DNA from: Pterobdella sp. o SKG-2022
Lineage: Eukaryota > Annelida > Clitellata > Hirudinida > Piscicolidae
Direction of reading: 5' to 3'
NCBI GenBank assembly: GCA_964035795.1
Contig: OZ038321.1
Span: 27,753,387-27,817,386, forward strand
DNA length: 64,000 bases
Below the pieces are notes generated by a model. The model was not told the origin of the DNA, did not search any database, and worked only from the letters and a program-made list of their open reading frames with translations. A program made the translations under genes and the position numbers. Below, piece by piece: positions 63,968 through 64,000 of this stretch (the stretch's first letter is position 1; every line of letters starts with the position of its first letter).

Positions 63968-64000
63968 GTTAATTTCTCTTTTTTTATATCGATATGTTTT

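Overview
This is eukaryotic, animal-type DNA. It is very AT-rich and intron-rich, with exons of about 37 to 560 bases, introns from about 50 bases to 11 kb, and many dispersed repeats. An axonemal dynein intermediate chain, an allatostatin-A/galanin-type receptor, a Rab10 and an SLC22-type transporter together point to a bilaterian invertebrate with motile cilia or flagella. I cannot name the phylum from the sequence. All exon models were assembled by hand from GT..AG boundaries, phase matching and family motifs.

Layout. (1) 463-6321, + strand: the last five coding exons of a Rab10 small GTPase; the P-loop exon lies before the window. (2) 7716-24355, - strand: a rhodopsin-class receptor of the allatostatin-A/galanin type in three exons, with an in-frame TAG in extracellular loop 2 and Ile in place of the Asp of the DRY motif. 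(3) 24356-44470: about 20 kb with no gene I can support, holding SINEs, one very long AAGT microsatellite and dispersed hairpin repeats. (4) 44471-54347, - strand: a complete ten-exon SLC22-like transporter of 576 aa. (5) 56261-61367, - strand: a complete eleven-exon mevalonate kinase of 388 aa, with a dead 5'-truncated LINE in intron 7. (6) 61560 to the end, + strand: the 5' part of an outer-arm dynein intermediate chain (DNAI2/IC2 type), head-to-head with the mevalonate kinase across 192 bases.

The genes share no obvious pathway; this looks like an ordinary gene neighbourhood. The less ordinary content is in the repeats. There is a tRNA-derived SINE lineage with one tRNA-like head and two unrelated bodies. 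One body ends in an L2/CR1-like 3' hairpin, and its short TTAC-type tail has expanded to about 550 bases in one copy. Two further dispersed families carry small perfect hairpins. I found no new enzymatic or defence system. The best leads are the receptor lesions, the modular SINEs and the hairpin repeats.
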